NCBI RefSeq assembly: GCF_038446525.1
Contig: NZ_CP151792.1
Span: forward strand, 682,001-746,000
Length of the DNA stretch: 64,000 nucleotides
DNA from: Methanolobus sp. ZRKC5
GTDB lineage: Archaea; Halobacteriota; Methanosarcinia; Methanosarcinales; Methanosarcinaceae
Reading direction: 5' to 3'
Shown here: positions 63,069 to 64,000 of the stretch, piece by piece
Numbering within the stretch: position 1 is the first letter of the stretch
Layout of the letters: each line of letters opens with the position of its first letter
The notes under the pieces: model-generated
The model's input: the letters and a program-made list of their open reading frames with translations, nothing else
What the model was told of the DNA's origin: nothing
The model's database searches: none
Position numbers and translations under genes: made by a program

Positions 63069-64000
63069 ATGACCATACTTGAAACCGCTACGAAGATAAT
63101 CAACGAAGGACCCATTTGTGACCATTGCATGGGACGACAATTCGCCAAATTATCCACAGGCCTTACCAACGTAGAAAGAGGACAGGCCATCAAATTGAGC
63201 CTGGCAATGGAAGGAGATGCTTCATTTAAAGATACAGGTGATGATTCTTTACTTGAAGAACTGTCTAAGAGCAGCGTCTATGCAAGAAAGAGCCTGAAAA
63301 TCGAAGGTGAAGATGATAAATGCTGGGTGTGCATGGGTATTTTTGACAAACTAGACCTATGGGCCGACAGAGCAATTGAAAGCATTGGAGATATAGAATA
63401 TTCCACATTCCTGATGGGAACAAAGGTCAGCGGTCTGGTCGGCGAGAATGAGGAGATCCTCTGGAGTGAATGCGGAATCACGCAGGCCGAGCAGTTTAAG
63501 ACTGAAATGAACCGTGAGGTCGGCAAACTCATAGCTGCACGCACAGAAAAAGAAGTTGAGTTTGAAAGACCGGATGTTGTTGTAACCATGGATATTGCTG
63601 AGGAATCAACCAGTATCCGGGTAAAGTCGGTTTATATACAGGGAAGGTACAGGAAACTCTTAAGGGGAATCCCTCAGACAAGATGGCCATGCAGAGGCTG
63701 TGGCGGCAGAGGCTGTGAGCAATGCAACAATACAGGAAAACAATACCCGGAATCCGTAGATGAGCTTATAGCTGAAGAAGTGATCAAGGCAACGGAGGGG
63801 ACAGATACTAAATTCCACGGTGCAGGACGCGAGGACATCGATGCCCTTATGCTTGGAACAGGAAGACCTTTCGTTGTAGAAGCACTAAACCCGGTTATTC
63901 GCAGCATAGATGTATGGGAACTTGAAAAGAAGATTAATGAGTTCGCGAATGGTAAAGTGGAAGTCGAGGGACTAAATATAGTGGAAAAAGGTGTAATTGA
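63069..64000 (+). CDS. pus10: tRNA pseudouridine synthase Pus10 (partial, cut by the window end)
   Basis: The first 310 residues of Pus10. N-terminal THUMP-containing region with a zinc site, CDHCMGRQFAKLSTG and CWVCMGIFD. The central part includes KSVYIQGRYRKLLRGIPQTRWPC followed by CGGRGCEQC. The catalytic domain begins with FHGAGREDIDALMLGTGRPFVVEALNP, where the aspartate of REDID is the catalytic residue. It forms pseudouridine 54 and 55 in archaeal tRNA. The rest lies beyond the window. Confidence 0.95.
   Translation, partial: MTILETATKIINEGPICDHCMGRQFAKLSTGLTNVERGQAIKLSLAMEGDASFKDTGDDSLLEELSKSSVYARKSLKIEGEDDKCWVCMGIFDKLDLWADRAIESIGDIEYSTFLMGTKVSGLVGENEEILWSECGITQAEQFKTEMNREVGKLIAARTEKEVEFERPDVVVTMDIAEESTSIRVKSVYIQGRYRKLLRGIPQTRWPCRGCGGRGCEQCNNTGKQYPESVDELIAEEVIKATEGTDTKFHGAGREDIDALMLGTGRPFVVEALNPVIRSIDVWELEKKINEFANGKVEVEGLNIVEKGVI

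Overview
The window looks like chromosomal DNA of a methylotrophic methanogenic archaeon of the Methanosarcinales (Methanosarcinaceae, in the Methanolobus/Methanococcoides area). The evidence is archaeal ribosomal proteins S8e and L37e, an Lsm protein, a ThiD-ThiN fusion, archaeal Thi4, TrmY and Pus10, a methyltransferase-type corrinoid protein, PEF-CTERM and PGF-CTERM surface proteins, and a casposon. The genus is inferred; no rRNA is present.

Layout. About 1-46,000 is an accessory island. It starts with a PD-(D/E)XK-like nuclease next to a class III nucleotidyl cyclase-like protein (3-1912), then a 132-bp IS6-like MITE and a 1044-residue STAND/TPR ATPase. At 5,514-11,537 is a family-2-type casposon core: cas1-like casposase and a winged-helix gene, divergent from an RHH regulator, a casposon HTH protein, an HNH nuclease and protein-primed-type family B DNA polymerase. 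Its probable cargo follows (two GIY-YIG proteins, a zinc ribbon, an Rx4H HEPN protein). From 14,400 to 19,000 lie a beta-propeller surface protein, casposon fragments and two integrases, one broken. A KAP ATPase (19,177-21,399), a seven-gene translationally coupled type I restriction operon with embedded DUF262/HNH and DUF429 genes (21,648-32,054) and a TIR plus one-TM gene pair (32,616-33,828) form the defence section, closed by two more MITEs. From 34,050 to 38,180 is a gap-free plasmid/virus-like operon of small proteins beside a palindromic noncoding block. From 38,200 to 44,300 are three sortase-tail surface proteins interleaved with casposon fragments, and an integrase closes the island at 45,936.

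From 46,182 on the content is mostly core genome: corrinoid protein, tRNA-His, thi4, histidine kinase, AAA ATPase, RNase Z, rps8e, an lrp-aminotransferase pair, an IS5-type insertion, then lsm-rpl37e-purF (minus strand) and thiDN, a DEAD-box helicase, trmY and pus10 (plus strand, last gene cut by the window end).

Two results stand out. (1) Two identical-looking 194-bp MITEs at 46,871 and 57,011 lie in opposite orientation, and their 8-bp flanks match as exchanged target duplications. This shows directly that the roughly 10 kb between them was inverted by recombination, and that MITE insertion shortened the corrinoid gene. (2) The casposase and the casposon polymerase end in the same C-terminal helix-turn-helix module, and five scattered casposon fragments all preserve this module. 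They sit beside surface-protein genes or integrases. The nuclease/cyclase pair and the TIR/TM pair are the best candidates for undescribed defence systems.
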